64,000 nt of DNA, taken from contig NZ_CP116413.1 in NCBI RefSeq assembly GCF_030064675.1, positions 4,744,001 through 4,808,000 of the forward strand. Direction: 5' to 3'. Shown here in pieces: positions 21,896 through 34,241 of this stretch. How positions within the stretch are numbered: position 1 is the stretch's first letter; each line of letters begins with the position of its first letter. Source of the stretch: Crossiella sp. CA-258035 (GTDB lineage: Bacteria > Actinomycetota > Actinomycetes > Mycobacteriales > Pseudonocardiaceae). A program made the translations under genes and the position numbers. A model generated the notes under the pieces. That model searched no databases. It worked only from the letters and a program-made list of their open reading frames with translations, and had not been told where the DNA came from.

Positions 21896-24853
21896 TCAGC
21901 GGCAGGTGCCGCCCTGGGTGGTGATGGTCGGGTTGAGCGGGTCCCGGTAGTCCAGCGTGGTGGTGGACTGGCATTCCGGGTAGCTGATCTCCAGGTGGCC
22001 CTCGTGGCCCCGGCTGCGCAGGATCGGGCCGGAGACCAGGGGCGCGCTGGTCCAGTTGGCCACCGGCTGGCCGTCGATGGACTTGATCAGAGTCTCGTAG
22101 TTGTCGCCGGTGGTGAGCTTGAACTGGTAGCGGCGGCCCTCGGCGGTGGTCATGGTGCCCGCCGACTGGTTGGCGATCTCGGTGGTCAGGTTCGGGTTGC
22201 GCTCCCTGGTGCGGGTGTGGAAGGCGGCGAAGTCCATGGTGGTGGACTCCACCGCGTGCAGGACGCCGACCGTGCCGTGCGCGGGGTTTCCGCTGTCCAC
22301 GCTGTTGAGCGCGACGTACACGCCCAGGTTCCCGCAGGCCGGGGTGTTGAGGTTGAGGAACTCCCAGCGGGCCTCGGTCACCCGCTGCGCGCATTCCCGC
22401 AGGAACTGCGGCACGCTCAGGCGCAGGCCGCAGGCGAAGCCGTCCTGCACGCAGGTGTTGACCCGGTCCCGGTCGGCGGGGCCACCGCTGTTGTGGAAGC
22501 CGTCGAAGCGGATCAGGTCATCGGCGCGGGTCTCCCGGCCCGGGGAGTTGCCGGTGGGCATCAGGGTGGTGGCCTGGGCCCGGCCGTAGAGCTTGGGACC
22601 GCGGAGCTCGTCCAGGCCGTAGCCGCTGTTGCCCCAGATCCCGCCCGCGGTGAGCTGGAAGGACGGTGAGCTGCGGTAGACCTCGATGCCCGGCATGGCG
22701 CTGTCGGCGGAGAAGCTCAGCTTCGGCCGCGCGCCGTGGTGGAAGGAGTGCTGGTAGGCCGCGCCGGACTTGTCCATCGCCCGGTGGATCGCGGTGCGCG
22801 GCGGCACATAGCCCGACACCCCGACGATGAGCGCCTCACCGGTGAAGTGGTGCGGGATGCGCCCGCCGGTGTTGCCCGCCAGACCGGTCCACAGCAGGAA
22901 GAAGCCGGTCTGCGGGTCGGAGTTGCCGGTGTAGTAGCTCTGGTTGTCGGCGTCGGCACGGTCGGTGATCCGGCGGAACGGCCCGGCCCGGCGCAGCTGG
23001 TTGCTGCTGAGGGCGAACTTGGTGGTGGCGTAGTCGAGCACGATCTGGGCCGCGGTGCGGATGGCCGGGTCCTGGGCGTGGTCGAACAGGTTGAGCAGCG
23101 CGTTGAGCGAGTACCGCTGGTAGGGGCGGGCGTTGTACTCCATGAAGTCGTGCTTGGCGAAGAGTTGCAGCAGCCGCAGCAGGTGCTCGCGCATGCCGTT
23201 GGCCACGTTGTCGTAGCGGGCGTCACCGGTGGCCTCGCGCAGCCGTTGGTTGCTCAGGTAGCGGGAGCTCTCGATGAGCAGCCGGTGGTTCTCCGTCTCC
23301 GGCACGTTGACCAGGCCGCAGACGGTGATCTTCTCATCGTCCACCGAGTGCGGGCCGTGCTCGCTGAGCAGGTGGTGCAGCAGGTGCTTGCGGGTCAGCG
23401 GGTAGACCAGGTCCCAGTACTTGCTGGTGATCACCACCAGGCTCTTGAGCACCGCGTCGTAGTCGGCGTCGCGGTGGCAGGTCGGGATGTCGTCGGTGGA
23501 GGATCCGGTCAGGTACGGGCGCATCTGCCGCAGCACCCGGTTGACCAGCTCCTGGCTGGGCGCCTGGTTCTCGCACTGACTGCCCGCGCCCTTGCGGCGC
23601 AGCCGTTCCAGGTGCGCCATCAGCGCGATGCCGGTGTCCTCGCCCGCCTTCTCCCCGGTCGGGCTGAGCACGCTCTGGCAGGCCTGGTAGTCCGCGACCA
23701 GCTCCCGGCGCTTGTCCAGGTGCCGGGGCGCCTCCGCGGGGGTGGTGGCGGTGACGCCGGTGAGGTCGACGCCGCCGGGGAAGCGCACCGTGGTGCTCAC
23801 CCGCTGGGTCCAGCCCTGGCGGCACTGCGCGCCGCCCAGGCTGTTGTCGCAGCCCTCGACCTCCACACCGATCTCCCCGCCGACCTCGGCGTTGAAGCTG
23901 TAGAAGCCTTCCCGCCGCCGGTCCTGCCGGTACCTGACATCCGCCTGCTTGGCCTCCCGGCCCGGCTGGTACCAGCGCACGATGAAGAAGTCGTAGAAGT
24001 AGCCGTCGGTGGGTCCCCACTCGACGTGGACCCGGCCCTTCACCGAGTAGGCAGCCACCACCAGGTTGCCGCCCTGGCCTGGCGACTCGGCGAGCTGGCC
24101 GTGCTGGAAGCTCTGCACCCGGCCCTTGGGCGCGGTCACCGCCGCACCGGTCGGGCAGCCGAGCTTGCCGGTGGCCCCGCCCATCTCCCGCCAGCGCCGG
24201 CCGAGCGTGCCCTCCACCGCCGCGCCCGGGCAGCCGGTCGGGGTGGCGCCGGTGTCCGGCAGGGTGACGCTGACCGGGATGGCCGCGCCCTGGTCGCACT
24301 TGTGCCCGGACTGGCCGGGCAGCTTGTCGCAGCCGGTGACGGTGAAGTCGTAGCGGCCAGGGCCGCGGGTCAGCGGCATGGTGAAGGTGCCCCAGGTGCG
24401 CGGGCCGCCGTAGACGTCCTCCACCCTGGACAGGCCGTTGTGGAACCAGCCGATCAGGAAGCCGTCGTAGTTCCACGGGTCGTTGGTGGGACCCCAGTCC
24501 ACGGTGACGTCGTTGTGCACCCGGTAGGCCGAGACGACCAGGTTCGGGCCCTGGTCAGGGGACCAGACGACCTCGCCGCGCTCGAAGGACTGCTTGCGGC
24601 CGCGGCGGCCGGGCACGTCCTGCTCCTGGCTGGTCGGGCAGCCCAGCGGGCCCGCGCCGGAGTTGAGGTCCTGCCAGCGCTGGCCGATCAGGCCGCCCGC
24701 GGTGATCGTGCAGGTGACCACGGGCGCTACCGGCTCTGCGGCGGGTGGCTCGGGTGGTCTGGGCTGGGCCGTGGCGCTGGCCGTGAGCGTCCCGGCGGCC
24801 AGGGCTGATGCGAGCAGCAGCCCCCACCAGCGCCGTGCGCGCGTTCCTGACAC
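21896..24853 (-). CDS. Large secreted LGFP-repeat protein of unknown function
   Basis: A 985-residue exported protein. It has a Sec signal peptide (GTRARRWWGLLLASALAAGT, cleavage near SATAQP). Two LGFP-type repeat units follow, each with a second beta-domain: IGQRWQDLNSGAGPLGCPTS about residues 55-100, and LGRRWREMGGATGKLGCPTG about 215-260. Both are followed by W-GPT-x2-x-Y motifs. From about residue 370 there is a long, mostly helical region (HLLRLLQLFAKHDFMEYNARP, YSLNALLNLFDHAQDP) that could form an alpha/alpha toroid as in polysaccharide lyases, and then a beta-rich C-terminus. LGFP repeats bind the actinobacterial cell wall. No catalytic motif was recognised. GTG 24853 follows a GGGGAG site. 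Confidence 0.75.
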   Translation of the reverse strand: MSGTRARRWWGLLLASALAAGTLTASATAQPRPPEPPAAEPVAPVVTCTITAGGLIGQRWQDLNSGAGPLGCPTSQEQDVPGRRGRKQSFERGEVVWSPDQGPNLVVSAYRVHNDVTVDWGPTNDPWNYDGFLIGWFHNGLSRVEDVYGGPRTWGTFTMPLTRGPGRYDFTVTGCDKLPGQSGHKCDQGAAIPVSVTLPDTGATPTGCPGAAVEGTLGRRWREMGGATGKLGCPTGAAVTAPKGRVQSFQHGQLAESPGQGGNLVVAAYSVKGRVHVEWGPTDGYFYDFFIVRWYQPGREAKQADVRYRQDRRREGFYSFNAEVGGEIGVEVEGCDNSLGGAQCRQGWTQRVSTTVRFPGGVDLTGVTATTPAEAPRHLDKRRELVADYQACQSVLSPTGEKAGEDTGIALMAHLERLRRKGAGSQCENQAPSQELVNRVLRQMRPYLTGSSTDDIPTCHRDADYDAVLKSLVVITSKYWDLVYPLTRKHLLHHLLSEHGPHSVDDEKITVCGLVNVPETENHRLLIESSRYLSNQRLREATGDARYDNVANGMREHLLRLLQLFAKHDFMEYNARPYQRYSLNALLNLFDHAQDPAIRTAAQIVLDYATTKFALSSNQLRRAGPFRRITDRADADNQSYYTGNSDPQTGFFLLWTGLAGNTGGRIPHHFTGEALIVGVSGYVPPRTAIHRAMDKSGAAYQHSFHHGARPKLSFSADSAMPGIEVYRSSPSFQLTAGGIWGNSGYGLDELRGPKLYGRAQATTLMPTGNSPGRETRADDLIRFDGFHNSGGPADRDRVNTCVQDGFACGLRLSVPQFLRECAQRVTEARWEFLNLNTPACGNLGVYVALNSVDSGNPAHGTVGVLHAVESTTMDFAAFHTRTRERNPNLTTEIANQSAGTMTTAEGRRYQFKLTTGDNYETLIKSIDGQPVANWTSAPLVSGPILRSRGHEGHLEISYPECQSTTTLDYRDPLNPTITTQGGTCR

Positions 24854-24998
24854 CGTGTTCTCCCCTGGATCTCGTCCTGGCCGATCTGGCAGGTGTTGCC
24901 GAGTCTCGGGGCGAGCGGGGTTGTCCGGGCAGGGGTTCGCCGTATCCCAATCGACGGGGAAACCGGGGATACCGGCGGTGAGCTGGGCGGGGAGGGGT

Positions 24999-25041
24999 TC
25001 TACGGGGCCGGTCCCGTGGGTGCCGGGACCGGCCCCGTAGA
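24999..25041. terminator. Long perfect hairpin downstream of the epoxide hydrolase gene
   Basis: Arms of 18 bp (24999-25016 and 25024-25041) are exact complements around a 7-nt loop. It starts 11 nt beyond the stop codon of the minus-strand gene at 25053. With no T-run it is a GC-rich terminator or a stabilising 3' hairpin. Confidence 0.8.
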
Positions 25042-25052
25042 GGCTTACTCGA

Positions 25053-26195
25053 TCACATCGGCAGCTGGTCGCGGAAGAACTTCCGCACATCCGCCACGAA
25101 CAGCTCCGGCTCCTCCATGGCCGCGAAGTGCCCGCCGCGGGGCATCTCGCTCCAGTGCGACAGCGTCGGCTGCTGCTTCTCGGCCAGCCGCCGCACCGGC
25201 TGGGTGAGGTCGTGCGGGAAGACCGCCACACCCAGCGGGCAGCTCAGCGCGGGCTGGCTGCCCCAGGCGCGGGCGGACTCGTAGTACAGCCGCGCGGAGG
25301 AGCCGGCGGTGCCGGTGAGCCAGTACAGCATCACGTTGGTCAGCAGGTGGTCGCGGTCCACCGCGTCCTCGGGCGCGGACTCGGAGTCGGTCCACTCCTT
25401 GAACTTCTCCGCGATCCAGGCCAGCTGCCCCACCGGGGAGTCGGTGAGCCCGTAGGACAGGGTCTGCGGCCGGGTGGACTGGATCTTCATGTAGCCCGAC
25501 AGCTCGTCCTGGTAGCGGCCGAGGGTGGCCAGCCTGGCCCGCTCGTCCTCGGTCAGCTCGACCTCGGGGTCGGGCAGGGTGATCAGCATGTTCAGGTGCA
25601 CCGCGTGCACGTGCCCGGGGTCGGCCGCGCCCAGCGCCAGGCTGATCGCCGAGCCCCAGTCCCCGCCCTGGGCGAAGTAGCGGTCGTAGCCCAGCCGCCG
25701 CATCAGCTCGGCGAAGGCATTGGCCACCCTGGCCACGTTCCAGCCGGTCTCGGTGGTGGGGCCGGAGAAGCCGTAGCCGGGGATGGAGGGCAGCACCAGG
25801 TGGAAGGCGGGGCTGCCCTCGGGGGCGCCGTGGCCGCGCGGGTCGGTCAGCGGGCCGATCACGTCCAGGAACTCCGCGATCGAGCCGGGCCAGCCGTGGG
25901 TCATGATCAGCGGCACCGCATCCGGCTCCAGGGAGCGGATGTGCAGGAAGTGCAGCCGGTGGCCGTCGATCTCGGTGGTGAACTGCGGATAGCTGTTGAG
26001 GCGCTGCTCGTGGGCGCGCCAGTCGTAGCCGTGCCGCCAGTGTTCGGCCAGCTCGCGCAGGTAGCCGAGCGGGACCCCGTAGTCCCAGCCCGCACCGGGC
26101 AGCTCCTCCGGCCAGCGGGTCAGGTCCAGCCGCACGTGCAGGTCGTCCAACTGGGACTGGGGGATGTCGATGCGGAAGGGGGCGATCTCGGTCAT
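25053..26195 (-). CDS. Epoxide hydrolase family protein (EHN domain plus alpha/beta hydrolase)
   Basis: A 380-residue cytosolic enzyme. The N-terminal EHN domain ([34 protein letters not shown]) precedes an alpha/beta-hydrolase fold. The oxyanion motif is HGWPGS, the nucleophile elbow is QGGDWGS with the attacking Asp, and the catalytic His is in RGGHFAAME. The epoxide-activating Tyr residues are likely in the cap ([18 protein letters not shown]). The family is related to microsomal and juvenile-hormone epoxide hydrolases. The substrate is unknown. Confidence 0.9.
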   Translation of the reverse strand: MTEIAPFRIDIPQSQLDDLHVRLDLTRWPEELPGAGWDYGVPLGYLRELAEHWRHGYDWRAHEQRLNSYPQFTTEIDGHRLHFLHIRSLEPDAVPLIMTHGWPGSIAEFLDVIGPLTDPRGHGAPEGSPAFHLVLPSIPGYGFSGPTTETGWNVARVANAFAELMRRLGYDRYFAQGGDWGSAISLALGAADPGHVHAVHLNMLITLPDPEVELTEDERARLATLGRYQDELSGYMKIQSTRPQTLSYGLTDSPVGQLAWIAEKFKEWTDSESAPEDAVDRDHLLTNVMLYWLTGTAGSSARLYYESARAWGSQPALSCPLGVAVFPHDLTQPVRRLAEKQQPTLSHWSEMPRGGHFAAMEEPELFVADVRKFFRDQLPM

Positions 26196-26247
26196 GACAC
26201 CACCGTAGGCAGCGAAGAGGACAACTTCGGTCCTCTGTGGTCAGCGG

Positions 26248-26820
26248 TTACGCCTTGGCCGCCGCTTTGGCCGCCTTCTTGAACTCGCGGACCTCGGTCA
26301 GGGTGGCGGTGTCCACCACGTCGGCCACGCTGCGCCGGGCGCCGTCCTCGCCGTAGGCGCCCGCGGCCGCGCGCCAGCCCTTCGGGGTGATGCCGCGCTG
26401 CTTGCCGAGCAGGGCCAGGAAGATCCGGGCCTTCTGGTCGCCGAAGCCGGGCAGCGCCTTGAGCCGCTTGAGGACCTCCTTGCCGTCCGGCTCGCCCTCG
26501 GTCCACAGCCGCTCGACCTGGCCGTCGTAGTGCTCCACCAGGTATCGCGCCAGCTCCTGGAGGCGCTTGCCCATCGAGCCGGGGAAGCGGTGCACCGCGG
26601 GCGGGGTGGCCATCACCGAGGTGAACTCCTCGGGGTCCAGCTCGGCGATGCGCCGCACGTCCAGCTCGCCCAGCCGGTCGGCGAGCACCCTGGGGCCCTT
26701 GAACGCCTTCTCCATCGGGATCTGCTGGTCCAGCAGCATGCCGAACAGCAGCGCCAGGTGGCTCTCGGTCAGCAGGGCGTCCGCGGCCGGGTCCTGGGCC
26801 AGGCACAGCGTGCGAGTCAT
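26248..26820 (-). CDS. HhH-GPD-type base excision DNA repair protein
   Basis: A 190-residue protein. The helix-hairpin-helix is at LKRLKALPGFGDQKARIFLALLG, preceded by the helical bundle beginning LLFGMLLDQQIPMEKAF, where the Q-Q/P pattern matches actinobacterial glycosylase-like proteins. The usual catalytic Asp/Lys of endonuclease III-type enzymes is not obvious, and there is no Fe-S cluster, so the glycosylase activity is uncertain. A Lys/Ala-rich tail (KKAAKAAAKA) closes the protein and could bind DNA. It is divergent from a VOC gene, with 30 nt between starts. Confidence 0.82.
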   Translation of the reverse strand: MTRTLCLAQDPAADALLTESHLALLFGMLLDQQIPMEKAFKGPRVLADRLGELDVRRIAELDPEEFTSVMATPPAVHRFPGSMGKRLQELARYLVEHYDGQVERLWTEGEPDGKEVLKRLKALPGFGDQKARIFLALLGKQRGITPKGWRAAAGAYGEDGARRSVADVVDTATLTEVREFKKAAKAAAKA

Positions 26821-26850
26821 GGCGACAAGGATGGCAGTAGCCTCTCGCGG

Positions 26851-27231
26851 GTGCCTCCCTTGGGTGTGTTCCAGTGCGTCGTCCTGGACTGTCCGGCCCC
26901 GCGCCGACTGGCCGCCTTCTACCAGGAACTGCTCGGCGGCGAGGTCAACCGGCCGGACCGGCGGTGGGCGGTCAACGCCGACTGGTCCACCCTGCACCTG
27001 CCCGACGGCCAGGTGCTCTGCTTCCAGCGCCAGCCCCGGCACCAGCCGCCGGTGTGGGGCGATCCGGCGCGGCCGCAGCAGGCGCACCTGGACATCGACG
27101 TGGCCGACCTGGCCGCCGCGCACGAGCGGGTCCTGGAGCTGGGGGCCACCCTGCTGGACGGCATGCTCGGGCGCGGCTGGCAGGTCTACGCCGATCCGGC
27201 TGGGCATCCGTTCTGCCTGCTGGGCCACTGA
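26851..27231 (+). CDS. VOC family glyoxalase-like protein
   Basis: A 126-residue protein that begins LGVFQCVVLDCPAPRRLAAFYQELLG, the actinobacterial glyoxalase-like pattern in which the first metal His is replaced. HLDIDVADLAAAHERVLELGA forms the second half and YADPAGHPFCLL the last strand. With one metal ligand missing it may bind a ligand rather than catalyse a reaction. GTG 26851 is the only start close to the first strand. Confidence 0.8.
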   Translation: MPPLGVFQCVVLDCPAPRRLAAFYQELLGGEVNRPDRRWAVNADWSTLHLPDGQVLCFQRQPRHQPPVWGDPARPQQAHLDIDVADLAAAHERVLELGATLLDGMLGRGWQVYADPAGHPFCLLGH

Positions 27232-27294
27232 CTGCTGGACCGCTGACCTGGGCTGATGCCTGTTGCCACGGGTGTGGCACCACAACTGGGGTGG

Positions 27295-27921
27295 TCAGCG
27301 GGCCAGGCCGCGCACGATGACTTCCAGGCCTGCCTCGTAGCGGCGGTCGAAGTCGCTGAACAGCTCCTTGCCCGCGGCCACCGCCAGCGGGGTCGCCCCG
27401 GCGTCCATCCGGGCGGCGCGGGTGGCGAAGTCATAGCTCGGATCGCGCTCGCCGGGGCGCGGCTGCACCGCCTGCTCCTCGATCACGAAGCCGACGGTGA
27501 AGTGGTAGACCGTGGTCAGCGCGATGATCGCGGCGGAGAGGCTGAACCCGGCGGCGGTGAAGATCGCCAGCGTGCGCTCCATCGAGGCGTAGGCGCTGGT
27601 GTCGGTCAGGTGGGTGCCGGCCACCATGCGCGCGCCGTCGCGGTGGGTCAGCAGCGCGCGGCGCAGGCCGTGGCCGTTGCGCCGGGCCACTCCGCGCCAG
27701 TCCAGCCCGGCCCACTCGGCCTCCGGGACCTCGGTGGCCGAGCGCAGCACCCGGGTGGCCATCTCGTCGACGAGCTCCTGCTTGTTCTTGAAGTGCCAGT
27801 ACAGCGCCGGGGCCTGCACGTCGAGGCTGGCGGCGATCCGGCGCAGGGTCAGCGCGTCCAGGCCGACCTCGTCGAGCACCGCCAGTGCGGTGCGCACCAC
27901 AGTGTCGCGATCCAGAGCCAT
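27295..27921 (-). CDS. TetR family regulator (TetR_C-type ligand domain)
   Basis: A 208-residue repressor. The N-terminal HTH is ALTLRRIAASLDVQAPALYW-HFKNK, the form seen in TetR proper and its close relatives. The C-terminal domain (MVAGTHLTDTSAY, TVYHFTVGFVIEEQAV) fits the tetracycline-repressor class. ATG 27921 is chosen as it precedes the usual ALDRDTVV start. It is divergent from the flavin monooxygenase at 27989, and the gap between them holds a strong dyad, so it probably represses that gene and itself. Confidence 0.88.
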   Translation of the reverse strand: MALDRDTVVRTALAVLDEVGLDALTLRRIAASLDVQAPALYWHFKNKQELVDEMATRVLRSATEVPEAEWAGLDWRGVARRNGHGLRRALLTHRDGARMVAGTHLTDTSAYASMERTLAIFTAAGFSLSAAIIALTTVYHFTVGFVIEEQAVQPRPGERDPSYDFATRAARMDAGATPLAVAAGKELFSDFDRRYEAGLEVIVRGLAR

Positions 27922-27949
27922 GGTTGACAGCTTAACGCCGTTCAAGCAA

Positions 27950-27981
27950 CCTTAACGACGTTAAATTGAACGTCGTTAAGG
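27950..27981. promoter_or_regulatory. TetR-type operator, 13-bp perfect inverted repeat
   Basis: CCTTAACGACGTT (27950-27962) and AACGTCGTTAAGG (27969-27981) are exact complements 6 nt apart. A related half-site TTAACGCCGTT lies at 27932-27942. The dyad ends 7 nt before the GTG of the monooxygenase gene and 28 nt before the TetR start. It would let the repressor control both genes. Confidence 0.82.
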
Positions 27982-27988
27982 AGAGCTC

Positions 27989-29392
27989 GTGCTGCCCGTC
28001 CTCATCGCAGGCGCCGGACCCACCGGCCTCACCCTGGCCATCGACCTGGCCCGCAGGAACATCCCGTTCCGCCTGGTCGACGCCGCCACCGAACCCTTCG
28101 CCGGATCTCGCGGCAAGGGCATCCAGCCCCGCACCCAGGAGGTCTTCGAGGACCTTGGCGTGCTGGCACGCCTCCTGGCCCACGGCGGCCCGTATCCGCA
28201 GATGCGTGCCTATCGCGGCACCGAGGTGCTCGGGGACCACCGGCTGTTCGAACCTCGCGAAGCCACCGACGCGGTGCCGTACCCGAACGGCCTGATGAGC
28301 CCGCAGTGGCGCACCGAGTCGCTGTTGCGCGAGCGCCTGGCCGAACTGGGCGGCGCGGTGGAGTTCGGCACGCCGCTGACCGGCTTCACCCAGGACGCCG
28401 ACGGGGTGAACGCGACCGTGGGCGGGCACACCGTGCGCGCCTCCTACCTGGTGGGCGCGGACGGCGGCCGCAGCTTCGTGCGCAAGACCCTGGGCGTGGA
28501 CTTCCTCGGCGAGACCATCGAGACCCAGCAGATGCTCGTCGGCGACCTCCGGCTCACCGGCCTGGACCGCGACTTCTGGCACGCCTGGCCCGGTGGGTCC
28601 GGGCCGCTCGCGCTGTGCCCGCTGGCCGGGACCGACACCTTCCAGCTCATCGCCCCGCCCCCGGACGGCGTCGAGCTGCCCACGCTGGCCGGGTTGCAGG
28701 AGCTGGTCACCGCCGCGACCGGGCGGGCGGACCTGCGGCTGACCGAGCTGATCTGGCTCTCCCGGTACCGGGCCAACGTGCGGATGGTGGACCGCTACCG
28801 GGTCGGCCGGGTGTTCCTGGCCGGGGACGCCGCACACGTGCACTCCCCCGCCGGTGGTCAGGGACTCAACACCGGCGTGCAGGACGCCTACAACCTCGGC
28901 TGGAAACTGGCCGCGGTGCTCTCCGGAGAGCCGGATGAGCTGCTGGAGACCTACCAGGCCGAGCGGCTGCCGGTGGCCGCGGACGTGCTGGGGCTGAGCT
29001 CACGGCTGGTCGAACGGGACGCCGCCGAGGGCATCCGGCGCGGCAAGGAGACCGACCAGCTCGACATCAGCTACCGCGGCGGGCCACTGGCACCGGCGGG
29101 CTGGCAGAGCGCGACCGGGCTGGCCGCCGGGGACCGCGCGCCCGATGCCCGGCTGGCGGACGGGCGGCGGTTGTTCGAGCTGTTCCGCGGGCCGCACTGG
29201 ACCCGGCTGGAGTTCGGAACCACCTCGGCCACTCCTGAGCTGACCAGCCAGAACGTGCGCACCGTGGTGATCACCGAGGAGTCGGTGCGGGCGAGCTACG
29301 GCGTGCCGGAGGGCGCGGTGGCGCTGGTGCGGCCGGACGGCTACCTCGGTGCGATCGAGGTGTCCGCGCGCGCCGCTCACACTGTGGGCTGA
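27989..29392 (+). CDS. FAD-dependent aromatic monooxygenase (PheA/TfdB-type, rifampicin-monooxygenase-like)
   Basis: A 467-residue class A flavoprotein hydroxylase. The dinucleotide fold is VLIAGAGPTGLTLAIDLARR; the second FAD motif is VGADGGRSFVRK and the third is GRVFLAGDAAHVHSPAGGQG. The C-terminal thioredoxin-like tail of the family is short. These enzymes use NAD(P)H and O2 to hydroxylate aromatic substrates, including antibiotics. TetR control suggests induction by the substrate (inference). GTG 27989 follows AAGGAGAG, which overlaps the operator edge. Its last 16 nt overlap the convergent VOC gene. Confidence 0.88.
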   Translation: MLPVLIAGAGPTGLTLAIDLARRNIPFRLVDAATEPFAGSRGKGIQPRTQEVFEDLGVLARLLAHGGPYPQMRAYRGTEVLGDHRLFEPREATDAVPYPNGLMSPQWRTESLLRERLAELGGAVEFGTPLTGFTQDADGVNATVGGHTVRASYLVGADGGRSFVRKTLGVDFLGETIETQQMLVGDLRLTGLDRDFWHAWPGGSGPLALCPLAGTDTFQLIAPPPDGVELPTLAGLQELVTAATGRADLRLTELIWLSRYRANVRMVDRYRVGRVFLAGDAAHVHSPAGGQGLNTGVQDAYNLGWKLAAVLSGEPDELLETYQAERLPVAADVLGLSSRLVERDAAEGIRRGKETDQLDISYRGGPLAPAGWQSATGLAAGDRAPDARLADGRRLFELFRGPHWTRLEFGTTSATPELTSQNVRTVVITEESVRASYGVPEGAVALVRPDGYLGAIEVSARAAHTVG

Positions 29393-29757
29393 TAGGTGCC
29401 GAAGCACCACACGTTGCCCTCGAGGTCGGTGGCCGCGTACTCCCTGGACCCGTACGGCTGGTCGGTCAGCGGCATGATCACCTGCGCCCCGGCGGCCACT
29501 GCCCGGTCGTGGTGGGCGTCCGGGTCGGCCACCACGAGGTAGAGCACGCTGCGGCCGGTGTCGAACGGGCTGGGCTCAGCACTGCGCTGGCTGAGCATGA
29601 TCAGCCCGTTGCCCCAGGTCAGCTCGGCGTGCTCGATCATGCCCGCCGGGGACCGGGAGACCGACTTCTCGGTGAAGCCGAACACCGTGGTCAGCTGGGT
29701 GACCGCGGCGTCGGCGTCGGTGTAGCGCAGGGTCGGGTAGATGCTGGGTGGGGTCAT
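29377..29757 (-). CDS. VOC family protein (bleomycin-resistance/glyoxalase-like)
   Basis: A 126-residue protein. IYPTLRYTDADAAVTQLTTV is the first unit, HAELTWGNGLIMLSQ its closing strands, and SVLYLVVADPDAHHDRAVAAGA the second unit. YAATDLEGNVWCFGTY closes the fold. This is the PhnB/YycE-like pattern of proteins that often bind a ligand rather than a catalytic metal. It is convergent with the monooxygenase gene and lies 13 nt downstream of the helicase stop. Confidence 0.82.
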   Translation of the reverse strand: MTPPSIYPTLRYTDADAAVTQLTTVFGFTEKSVSRSPAGMIEHAELTWGNGLIMLSQRSAEPSPFDTGRSVLYLVVADPDAHHDRAVAAGAQVIMPLTDQPYGSREYAATDLEGNVWCFGTYQPTV

Positions 29758-29770
29758 GGCCTGACGGTAG

Positions 29771-32950
<3,180 letters not shown>

Positions 32951-32987
32951 GCGGCGATCTTGCCAGCCCGCACCGACAGCCTCGTCT

Positions 32988-33338
32988 TCAGACTTCCCTG
33001 CGGCGCAAGGTGATCACCGGAATCGTCCGCGCCCCGGCCCTGACCTGGTACTCCGCCAAAGCCGGGGTGCGGCGCACCGCGGTGGACCAGATCCGGTACC
33101 GCTCCCGGCCGGTGGTGACCGCGGCGACGGCGGGGAAGGTCTCGCCGTCGAGCTCCACGGTGACCTCGGGGTGGGTGAGCACCTCGTGGAACCAGCTCGG
33201 GTGCTGCGGCGCCCCGCCCACCGCGGCGAAGACCACCAGGCGGTCACCATCGGTGTGGTAGGTCAGCTTGGGCCGTTCCCGGCCCGCGGCCAGCGTCAGC
33301 GTGTGCTCAACGGTGTCCGCGCTGCTCAGGTAGGTCAT
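32988..33338 (-). CDS. DDN-type nitroreductase/quinone reductase family protein (F420H2-dependent family)
   Basis: A 116-residue split beta-barrel protein of the DUF385/Ddn group. RPKLTYHTDGDRLVVFAAVG, HPSWFHEVLTHPEVTVELDG and RYRIWSTAVRRTPALAEY are the characteristic segments. Ddn-like proteins use reduced deazaflavin F420 to reduce quinones or nitro-compounds; not all relatives bind F420. ATG 33338 is chosen since upstream residues are atypical. It lies 37 nt upstream of the helicase gene on the same strand. Confidence 0.83.
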   Translation of the reverse strand: MTYLSSADTVEHTLTLAAGRERPKLTYHTDGDRLVVFAAVGGAPQHPSWFHEVLTHPEVTVELDGETFPAVAAVTTGRERYRIWSTAVRRTPALAEYQVRAGARTIPVITLRRREV

Positions 33339-33413
33339 GGCCGGGAGCGTAGGGGGCCGCTCTGACGTTGCGCTTAGCGCGAACACAACGCTGCGGGTGG
33401 CCCCGCTAAACGC

Positions 33414-34160
33414 CTACAAACCGCCGGCCACCCGCACCACCGCACCTGTGGTGAACGAGGACTCCGGGGCGAGCAGCCAGGCCACCGCGGCCGCGATCTC
33501 CTCGGGTTCGCCGGGCCGCCCGGCCGGGATCCGGTCGGCCAGCCGCCACGGCCGGTCCGCATCGCCCATGGCGGCGTGGATCTCGGTCTGGATGATGCCG
33601 GGGGCCACCGCGTTGACCCGGATGCCGTCGGCGGCCAGCTCCTTGGCCAGCCCCACCGTCATCGAGTCCACCGCGCCCTTGGTCGCCGCGTAGTGCACGT
33701 ACTCGTTCGGGCTGCCCAGGGTCGCCGCGGCCGAGGAGATGTTCACGATCGCCCCGCCCGCGCCACCGGCGGAGGTGGCCATCTGGCGGGCGGCGCGCTG
33801 GGCGCACAGCAGGTAGCCGACCACGTTGACCTCCACCACCCGCCGCAGCGTCTGCTCCGACAGCTCGGCGAGGCGGCCCAGCGGCCCGGTGATCCCGGCG
33901 TTGTTGACCAGCCCGGTGACCACGCCCAGCTCCTGCCCGGCCAGGTCGAAGAGCCGGTCCACGTCCGCGCGCACCGTGGTGTCAGCGCGCACGCACACGC
34001 ACTGCCCGCCCGCCGCGACGATCTCCCTGGCCAGCTCCTCGGCCGGTCCGCTGGCCTGGACGTAGCTGATCGCCACCCGGTGGCCGTCGGCGGCCAGCTT
34101 GCGTGCGGTGGCCGCGCCGATGCCACGACCGCCGCCGGTGATCACCGTGACCGGTGCCAT
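33414..34160 (-). CDS. SDR family oxidoreductase (FabG-like)
   Basis: A 248-residue classical short-chain dehydrogenase. TGGGRGIGAATARKLA binds the cofactor, NNAGITGP is the NAG motif, NISSAA carries the catalytic Ser, and YVHYAATKGAVDS has the catalytic Tyr and Lys. NAVAPGIIQTEI closes the cofactor site. The sequence RVAISYVQASG after strand 2 suggests NADP(H). ATG 34160 has GGAGGAAC upstream. It is divergent from the TetR fragment at 34242, which may once have regulated it. Confidence 0.9.
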   Translation of the reverse strand: MAPVTVITGGGRGIGAATARKLAADGHRVAISYVQASGPAEELAREIVAAGGQCVCVRADTTVRADVDRLFDLAGQELGVVTGLVNNAGITGPLGRLAELSEQTLRRVVEVNVVGYLLCAQRAARQMATSAGGAGGAIVNISSAAATLGSPNEYVHYAATKGAVDSMTVGLAKELAADGIRVNAVAPGIIQTEIHAAMGDADRPWRLADRIPAGRPGEPEEIAAAVAWLLAPESSFTTGAVVRVAGGL

Positions 34161-34241
34161 GGGTTCCTCCAACTCCGTTGTGTTCGGTTCTGGCGCCCGG
34201 TGGCGCGTTTGGCACTTGCGTGTCTCAGGCACACTCATGTG

